From contig JAIOJX010000001.1 in assembly GCA_022376925.1 (NCBI GenBank), forward strand, positions 41,016,324-41,080,323: a stretch of 64,000 bases of DNA, written 5' to 3'. A model generated the notes under the pieces. The model was given only the letters and a program-made list of their open reading frames with translations, was not told the origin of the DNA and did not search any database. The position numbers were made by a program, and so were the translations under genes. The stretch is from Tragulus kanchil (lineage: Eukaryota > Chordata > Mammalia > Artiodactyla > Tragulidae). Below, piece by piece: positions 24,545-36,304 of the stretch (within the stretch, counting starts at the first letter, position 1; every line of letters begins with the position of its first letter).

Positions 24545-25215
24545 CCTCCATAGATATACACGTTTCCATCTTTCTAGATTCCATATATATGTGTCAGAAT
24601 ATAATATTTATCTTTCTCTCTCTGTCATGCCTCACTCTGTATAATAGGTTGTAGATTCATCCACCTCATTAGAACTGATTCAAATGCATTTCTTTTTACG
24701 GGTGAGTAATATTCCATTGTATATATGTACCACAGCGTCTTTATCCATTCATCTGTCGATGGACATCTAGGTTGCTTCCATGTTCTAGCAACTGTAAACT
24801 GTGCTACAGTGAACAATGGGGTACATGTGTCTCTTCCAATTCTGATTTCCTCAGGGTATATGCCTAGTAGTGGGACTGCTGGGCCATAGGGTGGTTCTAT
24901 TCCTAGCTTTTTGAGGAATCTCCATAGTGTCTTTCATAGTGGCTGTATCAGTTTACATTCATAACCAACAGTGCAAGAAGGTTCCCTTTTCTTCACATGC
25001 TTTCCAACATTTATTGTTTGTAGACTTTTTGATGATGAGCATTCTGACTGGTGTAAGGTGATATCTCATTGTAGTTTTGATTTGCATTTCTTTAACAATG
25101 AATGATGCTGAGCATCTTTCCATGTGTTTGTTAGCCATCTGTACATCTTCTTTGGTGAAATGTCTCTATAGGTCTTTTTCCCACTTTTTGATTGGGTTGT
25201 TTGTCTTAATTGGTA
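24545..25215 (-). mobile_element. Younger antisense L1 3' fragment (ORF2 C-terminus)
   Basis: The minus strand encodes the ORF2 C-terminal end, including [15 protein letters not shown] and [17 protein letters not shown] (frame 24625-24816). These closely match the sense L1 at 2950-3040 and 4050-4160. It lies beside the older antisense L1 but is less diverged, so it is a separate insertion. Confidence 0.88.
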
Positions 25216-25531
25216 TTAGGAACCACTAACACCGTTTCATCAGTTGGCTCTGCCTGAATTTCTATTTAGAGTTTTTGCAAACGTATCCCTACCTTTCACC
25301 TTCTTTACCTGGGCCTATCTTTCTCAGAACCTGAACAGCAATGCTGTTTATGTGACAGAGTAGCTGAGATTGGGGGCTGTCCTCTCAGCTTATATTCTTC
25401 TATGCCTTTAAGGGCAAATAAGTCATAGCTGGATTGTTAGTTTTTCAAATACACAGGCAGGTATCACTAAAGACAACTCAAGTAATCTTCTAGCCAATTC
25501 CTAGTCTGCCAAAAGAAAATTCAGAGGGTAG
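25216..25531. other. Unclassified DNA
   Basis: Nothing recognised between the L1 fragment and the Bov-tA. Confidence 0.4.
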
Positions 25532-25543
25532 ATGAGATGAACC

Positions 25544-25765
25544 CAGGCTTCTCTGATAGCTCAGAGGATAAAGAATCGACCTGTAATTCAGGAGACACAG
25601 GAGATGCAGGTTCGATCACTTAGTCAGGAAGATCTCCTGGAGTAGGAAATGGCAATCCACTCCAGTATTCTTGCCTGGGAAATCCCATGGACTGCAGAGC
25701 CTAGCAGGCTATAGTCCAAAGGGTCACAAAGAGTCCAACACAACTAAGTGACTATGCATGCATGC
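25544..25765 (+). mobile_element. Bov-tA SINE with TSD
   Basis: The head (GGCTTCTCTGATAGCTCAG... GGTTCGATCACTTAG) is joined to the BovB-like part with GGCAATCCACTCCAGTATTC. A 12-bp target-site duplication, ATGAGATGAACC, flanks it (25532-25543 and 25766-25777). The tail contains a short GCAT repeat. Confidence 0.9.
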
Positions 25766-25915
25766 ATGAGATGAACCTGGAATTTTCTCTCTTCCTCTTT
25801 CTTCATCCATGGAACAATGTATTTAATTTTAGTCAGAAAAAAATTTAGGAAACAAAATGAAGGAAATAACCTAAGATTTCCTAAACTGTAATTTTATTTT
25901 AAACACGGTAATCCT

Positions 25916-26037
25916 TAAGTATTCATGTGGAATTAGTTCCAGGGCCCACTGCAGATAAAATCAAAAATCTCAAACTTCATAGTTGACCCTACATATCCGC
26001 AGGTTCCCCATTCACAGATATGGAGGGCTAACTGCAT
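25916..26037. mobile_element. Tigger/MER-type DNA transposon remnant
   Basis: It has short imperfect inverted repeats around CATATCCGCAGGTTCC and CACAGATATGGAGGG, and AGTTCCAGGGCCC at its left side. These resemble non-autonomous Tigger elements widespread in mammals. The assignment rests on motif memory only. Confidence 0.5.
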
Positions 26038-26982
26038 GTATAAAAGGAGATAATCATGATTATGAGCAACTGTCCCTGCCACTCTCCTTCTTATTCATAA
26101 TACTGCTCCTATACAAGGTACTTGTTTGAATAAGACAAATACTCAAAAGATACTTTCTTGGGGTTCTTTTCCATAAATAATGCTTTATATGTTATACTGT
26201 ATCATTTAGGCAGAGAAATCATTTTTACAGAGATAAACATATATAGTTTTTAAATGTGCCCCCCAATACAAGTAGATTGCTATGTCAAGGACAAGACCAA
26301 GAAGTGCATTTTTTTAAGCTATCAACATAGAATATGCATTATTTTCTTCTAAGAGCCTGGCTGGGCAGTAATTCGACTGGAAATTGTCAACAAATCTTGC
26401 TCTGTAACATTATACAAAACTCAGTTGCCATGGCAACTGGATCTCTATTGACAAGAGAGAAAGAGACACATATGGTTGGGTAAAAGTCCTACTTCAAGAA
26501 GCCTAAAACCTATTTACAGGGTCATCATTCTTTCTAAGAAAAGTGACATACTTAAAACCAAAGGTATCTTTAATCAAATATTCCAACAGATTGTTGCAAA
26601 TGTTCCTTTTTGCATATATGAAAAAATAACAGAACAAAAGTGCTGAACTCTAAAATTTTCATGCTGTTTCATTTTCAGAAATCAATATAAACCAAGGAAA
26701 AGTCCATATGCAATCAAAAGTGCATTGAATTTTACCTGCTTATTCTTGCTGTATATGTAAAAGTATGCAAAAGTGATATTTATAAAGTATCTACTAAGTG
26801 CATTAGAAGATACTAGGTCTGTTGGTCCACAACAGTGTTCTCATTATTCAATTGCTTATGATTTACTAGAGGAGATAACTGCATAAACAAATAACCATTG
26901 GAAAAGTGAAGAAAATAAAACTATAATTAACATAATAAAGTCATAAATAGACTACAGTTACATAGATTACTTAATTACAAGA
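26038..26982. other. Unclassified AT-rich DNA
   Basis: No repeat or coding signal recognised. Confidence 0.4.
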
Positions 26983-27200
26983 GTTTCCCTGGTGGCTCAG
27001 TGGTAAAGAATTTGCCTGCAATACAGGAGATGCAAGAGACATGGGTCCGATCCCTGGTTTGCGAAGATCTCCTGGAGAAGGAAATGGAAGCCTACTCCAG
27101 TATTCTTCCCTGGAGAATCCAATGGACAGAGGAGTCTGGCATGCTGCAGTCCATGGTGTTGCAAAGAGTCAAACACTACTTAGCGACTGAACAACAAGAA
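26983..27200 (+). mobile_element. Bov-tA SINE
   Basis: It has TTTCCCTGGTGGCTCAGTGG, then GGTCCGATCCCTGG and GAGAAGGAAATGGAAGCC, ending near AGCGACTGAACAACAAGAAA. The open frame at 27000-27488 starts in this SINE and runs into unrelated DNA, so it is not a gene. Confidence 0.9.
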
Positions 27201-28080
27201 ACATTAGGTGGTCTTTTCTCTATATTTCCAATGAAGCTTGTCAGTTCCATGAGTAGCATAGTTATCACATTGTACTACAGTGCCATACACACAGCATTTG
27301 CTACAAATATATTGCTTACTAACCATTTCATTAATCTTCATATGTATCTGTTTTCCTGCTACATTATAATCAAATTATACTCTATATTACAGCAGCTTGA
27401 GCCTCACGTTGTGGCTAAATACACCATAGGCCTCCAATTAAAAAAAAATAAATGTGTGAATAATTTTGAAGATTGTATTTTGATTTGAGTCTTGAAGAGT
27501 CAAAACTTACCTACTCCTATAAGTAGGATATAGATAGATGTCTCAAGCTTTTCTATCTCAGTCACTCTGAATTTTCCAAAAAAGATGAAATGGGTAAATT
27601 TTTAAATTTCTATTCAATTTACTACTCCCTGTCAAAGTTTTCAGCCTATTTGGATATCTACAGGGTAGTAAAAATTATCCTTTTAATAAAAAAGTCTAGA
27701 GGTTTTACCATCCATTAACTACTGACAATAAACTATGGTGTAGCTAACAGTATGTTTGACTTCTATAGGCAGAATCATAAGAAGAGCAAGGATTTTACTA
27801 ATTAATGTCAAAATCGGGAAAAAAAATTAAGTATTTCACTTTCCACTCCTTTTAATAATATCAAACTAGGCTTGTCATCTAAAACCAAAGTTTTGTTGGC
27901 AAAGTCTTCAGTCTTAGTCTCTTATGCAAAACAGAGGTTTGAACTAGTAGTCACTAATGTTCTGTAAATCTCTGATGGACTGTCATTTAGTTTCAGTAAA
28001 CTTATAAATTTTGCAGGAATAAAATACATAAAATTTATCATTTGTTTATGCATCATAAATAAAACTCAGTATTTACTACA
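27201..28080. other. Unclassified AT-rich DNA
   Basis: Nothing recognised. Confidence 0.4.
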
Positions 28081-28317
28081 CCATTCTTTTTAAAGCATGA
28101 TAACTGGAATAGAGCTAATTGGGGTTTTAACATTAGGGTATCTATAAATAAAGGTTTTGCTAAATAAAGGTATAAACAGGTTTTGGGGTACTAAGACTAT
28201 TTAGATTAGCACTATCCAATAGAATCCCCTTCTGTAAAAACACACACTCTTACAAATGTATAGATGTTTCTATGACCAGTAAACTCTTATTCTGTTTTTC
28301 AAGTCAGCTCAAATGTT

Positions 28318-28500
28318 ACCTGCTCTGTCCAGTAGAATTTTCTGTTACAGAGGAAATGTTCTATGTTTGTACTGTAAAATACAGTAGACACTAGTCACAT
28401 GTGGTTATTGAGCACTACAAGCAGTAATGAGGAACTGAATTTTAAGTCTTACTAATCTTAACATGAATAACCACATGAGGCAAATGCTGGACAGCTCAAT
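28318..28500. mobile_element. hAT-Charlie-like MITE remnant
   Basis: It begins CTGCTCTGTCCAGTAGAATT, contains CACTAGTCACATGTGGTTAT and GAGGAACTGAATTTTAAG, and ends near GCTGGACAGCTC. The ends form a short inverted repeat. This resembles hAT-type MITEs of mammals, but the exact subfamily is not assigned. Confidence 0.55.
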
Positions 28501-29363
28501 TTTAGACTATTAAAAAGGAGAAATGTTTCAATGACCATGAATATTACCCTTTACAAGAAAATGTTAATTATAAATTATTAACTATTCAGTCAGTAAGGTA
28601 TAAACATTATACAAATTACTTCCTACACTTAAAAATAATCAAATTGCATTACTTTAAAATTATTTAGAATTCACAACTTTCACTAGTTAATAATTGTTTT
28701 TCTGTATTTCAGTAAAATGGTAATTCCTTATCTTGGGTTTTACTTGACAGTTTTAAATACCTTATTGAGTATCCTGAATTGATTCACAAAAGCCTAGGGG
28801 TATAGACAAGAAAAACATATTCTTGATTCTACAGATACATCAATTGAGAATCAGGAAGAGTAGTACAGGAAAATAGGACTTCAATTTGCACAGTTTACAA
28901 TCACAATCTAGGACGTCTAATGTCTAAAACACAGCCTTTTTTTCTGTTACAATCTGAGTGTAAAATAGTCAGTGTGTTGGTAAAACTCCATATAAAATTC
29001 ATGAGGACTTTTTTGTTATTAAATACCAACAAAGTTAGTTGACTTGCCACATTAATTAGTAATTACAAAACTGAAACCCTCAAAAAGAAAAAGGAAAGAG
29101 AATGGGAGTGAAAGAGAAAATTTAAACCATTCTTTTTAAAGCATGATAACTGGAATAGAGCTAATTGGGGTTTTAACATTAGGGTATCTATAAATAAAGG
29201 TTTTGCTAAATAAAGGTATAAACAGGTTTTGGGGTACTAAGACTATTTAGATTAGCACTATCCAATAGAATCCCCTTCTGTAAAAACACACACTCTTACA
29301 AATGTATAGATGTTTCTATGACCAGTAAACTCTTATTCTGTTTTTCAAGTCAGCTCAAATGTT

Positions 29364-29546
29364 ACCTGCTCTGTCCAGTAGAATTTTCTGTTACAGAGGA
29401 AATGTTCTATGTTTGTACTGTAAAATACAGTAGACACTAGTCACATGTGGTTATTGAGCACTACAAGCAGTAATGAGGAACTGAATTTTAAGTCTTACTA
29501 ATCTTAACATGAATAACCACATGAGGCAAATGCTGGACAGCTCAAT
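29364..29546. mobile_element. hAT-Charlie-like MITE, duplicated copy
   Basis: It is the same element as at 28318-28500, in copy B of duplication 7. Confidence 0.55.
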
Positions 29547-30176
29547 TTTAGACTATTAAAAAGGAGAAATGTTTCAATGACCATGAATATTACCCTTTAC
29601 AAGAAAATGTTAATTATAAATTATTAACTATTCAGTCAGTAAGGTATAAACATTATACAAATTACTTCCTACACTTAAAAATAATCAAATTGCATTACTT
29701 TAAAATTATTTAGAATTCACAACTTTCACTAGTTAATAATTGTTTTTCTGTATTTCAGTAAAATGGTAATTCCTTATCTTGGGTTTTACTTGACAGTTTT
29801 AAATACCTTATTGAGTATCCTGAATTGATTCACAAAAGCCTAGGGGTATAGACAAGAAAAACATATTCTTGATTCTACAGATACATCAATTGAGAATCAG
29901 GAAGAGTAGTACAGGAAAATAGGACTTCAATTTGCACAGTTTACAATCACAATCTAGGACGTCTAATGTCTAAAACACAGCCTTTTTTTCTGTTACAATC
30001 TGAGTGTAAAATAGTCAGTGTGTTGGTAAAACTCCATATAAAATTCATGAGGACTTTTTTGTTATTAAATACCAACAAAGTTAGTTGACTTGCCACATTA
30101 ATTAGTAATTACAAAACTGAAACCCTCAAAAAGAAAAAGGAAAGAGAATGGGAGTGAAAGAGAAAATTTAAACCAT

Positions 30177-31177
30177 TTTAGCCAATATTTGTTCCTTAAG
30201 TCATGAATAAGAATGTTTAGACAGAGCAAAACAATACACTTACATGTCTGTGTTATCCGATTTTGGTGGTACTGTATATTTTTTTTCCAGTATATTTTCA
30301 GTTTGGCAGTTTGGCAGTAAGAATGCAACAGGAAGTACTTATATATGGCAGTTTATATTTCACAAGTGTTTAGACAGTATTTAATACAAGGATAGTGCTG
30401 CCAGTTGTGTTCATTTTCATGGGGGGTATGGAGGGTAGAAAAGTAATATAATGTTGATTGGGTCACAAGTATATGTTTGATCAATTTGAATTTCATGTGG
30501 ATGACACACTACAGAAATCTAATTTTCTTTTATTCATACAAATGCTACTTTCACTGACAGTTACAAAGCTCTGCATTATTATTCACCTATGCAGTATTCC
30601 CCAAGGAAGTCACTTCTCCCAAGAGTGCTGCCATGGTCTCCTTTGATAGACCAAAGTGACAGATGTGTCTTTGTGCCCACCTTCTGCTCCTGAAAGACTT
30701 TTTAAGATGATGTTAATTTGTGACTTTTACTATAGGGAAATCAATGAAAATAATGGATATTTTTTAAAAAGTACAATTTTGTACAATTACTGAAGGAAAG
30801 TCCTAGAAAGACACATGGATAAATTTCTACAAAACTACAGAGATGCAATTTCCAATGAAGTTTAATTGATTATACTCCAAACTCCATCTTTAGAAGTAGA
30901 CTGATTAAAGAAATATTTTCTAAAATATATGGGTAAGACATGATTACAAACAAGGTATGAAAAATAAACGTAGCCTAAGTCACTGGCATTAATTTTCTAA
31001 CTATTCTTTCCCCATTTTTGTCTAAAATTCTTGAAAAATGCCATAAATATATAGTTAGAAGTTCAATGTCTTTGGGAACTGATAAGAGTTTTATGACACT
31101 TACTGTTCTTTAAAATGAAGATCCTAATACATTTTTGCATGCTTTCTATGAGGACTAACTCCTAAACACATTGTAGG
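30177..31177. other. Unclassified DNA
   Basis: No repeat family or conserved coding frame is recognised. The frames at 30098-30328 (minus) and 30458-30646 (plus) look random. Confidence 0.4.
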
Positions 31178-31709
31178 TTCTTATTAGTGGTCATCAATAA
31201 GAATAGTTCTATAGAAGTAGGTCTTATGAAGAAAAATTCAGTAGCAAAAATATATTACTACATAGCAGAGCATATAGACCAGGGAATTGACTTAGTACAG
31301 TTTCTGGAAGCATGCTTTGCTGAATGTTCAGATACCTTTTATCATATGTTTCACTGAAATCATTCCCTAGGATTTCCTTTACTGCCAGGAATGTTCCAGC
31401 AGATTTCTTCTGTTCATTTTTACAACTGCTGGTTGAATCACTGTTTGGGTTAGACTTCTATGCTCTCTCTTTTACCATCAGCCCAAATAATTGTGCTCCT
31501 TTCTAAAATTCAGAAGCATTGACAAAACATTGGAAAACAAGTTCCAGTAAACTATACAGAAAAATCCCAATTTCCGTGTGCCCTATGTAGATACGGTACA
31601 AGACAAGATACTTTTCAGTCTTGTGTTTTCTGTTCAGTGTGACTCTCATTGCTGTTTTTATTTTTACTTTTGATTATGAGGCAGTATACTGTTGAATCCA
31701 TCAAGTCCC

Positions 31710-31900
31710 AATTCTAGTCCCTGGCTTCGTGCACCTTACTTGCTTTATGGCCTTGGCAAGTTACATAATCTTCCTTGGACCTCAGTTTCTTCATCTATAA
31801 AATGGAGAGAATAATAAGACCTATTTCATAGTGTGGTTATAAAAATAAAAGAAATTATGCACATGAATCTCTTAGCACAGAACCTGTCACTGGATGAATG
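31710..31900 (+). mobile_element. MIR SINE remnant
   Basis: It has the MIR core order: TGGCCTTGGCAAGTTACATA, then CCTCAGTTTCTTCATCTATA, AAAATGGAGAGAATAATA and GCACAGAACCTGTCAC. MIR is an ancient tRNA-derived mammalian SINE, here in sense orientation. Confidence 0.85.
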
Positions 31901-32811
31901 GTAGTCATTTTTACTTAACGGAAAGCAAACCATGAGCTTCATATGTTGTGGTTCACTTTTGTATAGTATTTCAAGGAGTGATCTTATTCACTCAGTTGCT
32001 TTCAGTGGTTATTCACAATACAAGGGAAAAAAAAATTTTTTAACTGTCACAGAAGTACAGAAAGAGGAGTGAAATTTTCTGTTCCCTCTGCCTATAAAGC
32101 TATTCCTCCAGATAGCTGCCTATCTAGCTTTCTCATGTTTCAAGTGTTTCCTCAACGTTCACTTTATTGAGGCTTGTTTAGATTACTGCATTTAAAATAT
32201 CAGCACTTTCTACTCCTTTCCTGCTATTTTGATTTTCTTCCTTTCAGTGTAGGGACATCGCCTTGCAGTGCAAGGCTGCCTAGTATTCTTATTAGTGGTC
32301 ATCAATAAGAATAGTTCTATAGAAGTAGGTCTTATGAAGAAAAATTCAGTAGCAAAAATATATTACTACATAGCAGAGCATATAGACCAGGGAATTGACT
32401 TAGTACAGTTTCTGGAAGCATGCTTTGCTGAATGTTCAGATACCTTTATCATATGTTTCACTGAAATCATTCCCTAGGATTTCCTTTACTGCCAGGAATG
32501 TTCCAGCAGATTTCTTCTGTTCATTTTTACAACTGCTGGTTGAATCACTGTTTGGGTTAGACTTCTATGCTCTCTCTTTTACCATCAGCCCAAATAATTG
32601 TGCTCCTTTCTAAAATTCAGAAGCATTGACAAAACATTGGAAAACAAGTTCCAGTAAACTATACAGAAAAATCCCAATTTCCGTGTGCCCTATGTAGATA
32701 CGGTACAAGACAAGATACTTTTCAGTCTTGTGTTTTCTGTTCAGTGTGACTCTCATTGCTGTTTTTATTTTTACTTTTGATTATGAGGCAGTATACTGTT
32801 GAATCCATCAA

Positions 32812-33002
32812 GTCCCAATTCTAGTCCCTGGCTTCGTGCACCTTACTTGCTTTATGGCCTTGGCAAGTTACATAATCTTCCTTGGACCTCAGTTTCTTCA
32901 TCTATAAAATGGAGAGAATAATAAGACCTATTTCATAGTGTGGTTATAAAAATAAAAGAAATTATGCACATGAATCTCTTAGCACAGAACCTGTCACTGG
33001 AT
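32812..33002 (+). mobile_element. MIR SINE remnant, duplicated copy
   Basis: It is the same MIR as at 31710-31900, carried by duplication 8. Confidence 0.83.
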
Positions 33003-33357
33003 GAATGGTAGTCATTTTTACTTAACGGAAAGCAAACCATGAGCTTCATATGTTGTGGTTCACTTTTGTATAGTATTTCAAGGAGTGATCTTATTCACTC
33101 AGTTGCTTTCAGTGGTTATTCACAATACAAGGGAAAAAAAAATTTTTTAACTGTCACAGAAGTACAGAAAGAGGAGTGAAATTTTCTGTTCCCTCTGCCT
33201 ATAAAGCTATTCCTCCAGATAGCTGCCTATCTAGCTTTCTCATGTTTCAAGTGTTTCCTCAACGTTCACTTTATTGAGGCTTGTTTAGATTACTGCATTT
33301 AAAATATCAGCACTTTCTACTCCTTTCCTGCTATATCTTTCCTTAAAGGATTTATCA

Positions 33358-33681
33358 GGGCTTCCCTGGTGGTCCAGTGGGTAGGGACATCGCCTTGCAG
33401 TGCAAGGGGTGCCAGTTTGATCCCTAGCCTGGGAAGATCCCACATGCCGTGGAGCGACTGGACTGATGTGTCCAATTACCAAGCCGGAGCTCTGGGGTGC
33501 ATGCACCCAGAGCCGGCGCTCTACAACAACAGAGGCCAGTGCGATGGGAGGCCCACAAGGGCCAAAGAACAAAGATGGATGAAAATAGATAAATGAAAGA
33601 CCAATAGAAGTGGCCCGCCTTCCCCTCTCCCTCCCCAACCAGTCCCCGCCCCAACCCCAAAGGAAATATATTTTTTTTAAA
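33358..33681 (+). mobile_element. tRNA-headed SINE, CHR-2-related subfamily (copy 2)
   Basis: The head has TGGTCCAGTGG and GGTGCCAGTTTGATCCC. The body contains GATGTGTCCAATTACCAAGC and AAGAACAAAGATGGATGAAA, and the tail is AGAAGTGGCC, C-rich sequence and A/T-rich end. A 13-bp target-site duplication with one mismatch flanks it (33345-33357 and 33682-33694). Confidence 0.9.
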
Positions 33682-33904
33682 AAAGGATTCATCACCATGT
33701 AACATGCCACATGATTTATTTATTTATTGTATGTTTCACGCCCCTCCACAAAACAAGGTTTTTGTTAGATTCTACTATATCCCTAAGACCTACAGAAGTG
33801 CTCATATAAGTACTCAACCTTCCTTCTCTGTATAAGCTTTGGCCTTAGTATGGCCCACTGACTATCTTCATCCTCAAAGTTTTGGCTTACAAGATTATGC
33901 TTGC

Positions 33905-34405
33905 CCATCATCAAAATGTTACAAACAATAAATGCTGGAGAGGCTGTGGAGAAAAGGGAACCCTCTTACACTGTTGGTGGGAATGTAAACTGATATAGTC
34001 ACTATGGAAAACAGTATGAAAATTCCTCAAAAAGATAGGAATAGAACCACCCTATGACCCAGCAATCCCACTACCAGGCATATACCCTGAGGAAATCAGA
34101 ATTGGAAGAGACACATGTACATCATTGTTCCCTGTAGCACAGTTTACAACAGCTGGAACATGGAAGCAACCTAGATGTCCATCAACAGATGAATAGATAA
34201 AGAAGCTGTGGTACATATACACAATGGAATAGTATTCAACCATAAAAAGAAATGCATTTGAATCAGTTCTAATGAGGTGGATGAATCTACAACCTATTAT
34301 ACAGAGTGAGGCATGTCAGAGAGAGAGACAAATACTGTATTCTGATACATATATATGGAATCTAGAAAGATGGTTCTGATAAATGAATATGCAGAGCCAC
34401 AATGG
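33905..34405 (+). mobile_element. L1 3' fragment (ORF2 C-terminus), cut by duplication 9
   Basis: It has AAATGCTGGAGAGGCTGTGG followed by sequence matching the L1 C-terminal cysteine cluster, and TGGAAGCAACCTAGATGTCC, as in the L1 at 2730-3000. It is interrupted at about 34405 by the duplication join and continues in full at 35022-35706. Confidence 0.86.
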
Positions 34406-34477
34406 GAGGTGATGGAAAATTTTATAATAGGGATTTCTACTCCTTTCCTGCTATATCTTTCCTTAAAGGATTTATCA

Positions 34478-34797
34478 GGGCTTCCTGGTGGTCCAGTGGA
34501 GGACATCGCCTTGCAGTGCAAGGGGTGCCAGTTTGATCCCTAGCCTGGGAAGATCCCACATGCCGTGGAGCGACTGGACTGATGTGTCCAATTACCAAGC
34601 CGGAGCTCTGGGGTGCATGCACCCAGAGCCGGCGCTCTACAACAACAGAGGCCAGTGCGATGGGAGGCCCACAAGGGCCAAAGAACAAAGATGGATGAAA
34701 ATAGATAAATGAAAGACCAATAGAAGTGGCCCGCCTTCCCCTCTCCCTCCCCAACCAGTCCCCGCCCCAACCCCAAAGGAAATATATTTTTTTTAAA
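34478..34797 (+). mobile_element. CHR-2-related SINE, duplicated copy of 33358-33681
   Basis: Target-site duplications (34465-34477 and 34798-34810) and body are the same as in the first copy. The 4-base loss in the head is unique to this copy. Confidence 0.87.
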
Positions 34798-35021
34798 AAA
34801 GGATTCATCACCATGTAACATGCCACATGATTTATTTATTTATTGTATGTTTCACGCCCCTCCACAAAACAAGGTTTTTGTTAGATTCTACTATATCCCT
34901 AAGACCTACAGAAGTGCTCATATAAGTACTCAACCTTCCTTCTCTGTATAAGCTTTGGCCTTAGTATGGCCCACTGACTATCTTCATCCTCAAAGTTTTG
35001 GCTTACAAGATTATGCTTGCC

Positions 35022-35706
35022 CATCATCAAAATGTTACAAACAATAAATGCTGGAGAGGCTGTGGAGAAAAGGGAACCCTCTTACACTGTTGGTGGGAAT
35101 GTAAACTGATATAGTCACTATGGAAAACAGTATGAAAATTCCTCAAAAAGATAGGAATAGAACCACCCTATGACCCAGCAATCCCACTACCAGGCATATA
35201 CCCTGAGGAAATCAGAATTGGAAGAGACACATGTACATCATTGTTCCCTGTAGCACAGTTTACAACAGCTGGAACATGGAAGCAACCTAGATGTCCATCA
35301 ACAGATGAATAGATAAAGAAGCTGTGGTACATATACACAATGGAATAGTATTCAACCATAAAAAGAAATGCATTTGAATCAGTTCTAATGAGGTGGATGA
35401 ATCTACAACCTATTATACAGAGTGAGGCATGTCAGAGAGAGAAAGACAAATACTGTATTCTGATACATATATATGGAATCTAGAAAGATGGTTCTGATAA
35501 ATGAATATGCAGAGCCACAATGGGGAGGTGGATATGGAGAACAGTCTTATGGACATTAAGGTAAGGGAGGGGAATATGCTGTGGGACTAAGGGATCTCAA
35601 ACAGGGGCTCTTTGGCAACCTGGAGGGGTGGGAAATGTGTGTATACCTATGGAGGATTCAGGCTGATGTATGGCAACAAACAACAAAACTCTTAAGAAAA
35701 AAAAAA
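35022..35706 (+). mobile_element. L1 3' end (ORF2 C-terminus, 3' UTR, poly-A)
   Basis: It is the complete version of the fragment at 33905, reaching the 3' UTR and a poly(A) tail at about 35694-35706. In-frame stops (for example TAG within GATGAATAGATAAAG) show it is dead. The 5' truncation lies within ORF2 near the cysteine cluster. Confidence 0.87.
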
Positions 35707-36016
35707 GGATTAGGCCTGGCTTAATGGATCAGTGGTACAATAGGACAAACGTACTAATAATACCAAATGCTTACAGTATTGCGTATTAATAGCTACATAA
35801 GTGTATGAAAACCTTATATATAAAGTGTTAATCTTTTTTGTCAAAACACTTCAACACTTTATTATTTTAATAAAGAAACAGAGTTGTACCTGAGAACAGT
35901 ATTGGGCTTTCCTGATATAATAGTGCCTAATCATAACCATACAAATGCATAATTTTGTCATTATCACTTCTTAGTATAGAATCCCCCCAATTTCTAATGG
36001 CGAAAACACTACCTTC
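35707..36016. other. Unclassified AT-rich DNA
   Basis: Nothing recognised between the L1 tail and the antisense SINE. Confidence 0.4.
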
Positions 36017-36304
36017 TTTTTTTTTTTTTTTTTTTTTTTTAATTTTGGCCTCTTTTCTTTGATTTTTTATCCATTTATTTTCATGTATCTGTACTCTTTG
36101 GCCTGTGTGGACCTCCCATTCTAGTGGCCTCTCTGGTTGCACAGCACCAGATCTGGGCACATGCACTCCAGAACGCTGGCTGGTAATTGGACACACCAGT
36201 CCAGCTACTCCACGGCACGTGGGATCTTCCCAGGCCAGGGATCAAACCAGTGTCTCTTGCACTGCAAGGCGGGCTCTTTACTCACTGGACCACCAGGGAA
36301 GCCC
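36017..36304 (-). mobile_element. CHR-2-related SINE, antisense (copy 3)
   Basis: The reversed tail is a T run (36017-36040). Then comes the body, reading as the complement of AAGAATA/AAGATGGATG-type sequence, GTGTCCAATTACC and the tRNA-like head, ending ACTGGACCACCAGGGAAGCC. The tail is more diverged than in the other copies. Confidence 0.85.

Larger units (their letters stand above)
28081..30176 (+). repeat. Tandem duplication 7 (unit about 1.05 kb)
   Basis: Copy A is about 28081-29126 and copy B about 29127-30176, an offset of about 1046. The join shares the words AAACCATT and TTTTAAAGC. I noticed few or no differences between the copies. Confidence 0.92.
31178..33420 (+). repeat. Tandem duplication 8 (unit about 1.1 kb)
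   Basis: Copy A is about 31178-32270 and copy B about 32286-33420. Copy A's right edge (32230-32273) is a shortened version of 33330-33408: it jumps from the pre-SINE flank into GTAGGGACATCGCCTTGCAG, missing roughly 30 bases. This duplication abuts and partly overlaps duplication 9. Confidence 0.88.
33314..35525 (+). repeat. Tandem duplication 9 (unit about 1.12 kb)
   Basis: Copy A is about 33314-34430 and copy B about 34434-35525, an offset of about 1116-1120. At the left edge of copy B the SINE head has lost bases (CCAGTGGGTAGGGACATC reduced to CCAGTGGAGGACATC). About 20 bases at 34411-34432 match neither side well. Confidence 0.92.

Noticed and set aside
27000..27488. 162-residue plus-strand frame
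   Set aside because: It starts inside a Bov-tA SINE and runs into unrelated AT-rich DNA, with no conserved domain.
36017..36040. Poly(T) run as a Pol III terminator
   Set aside because: It is the reversed poly(A) tail of an antisense SINE.
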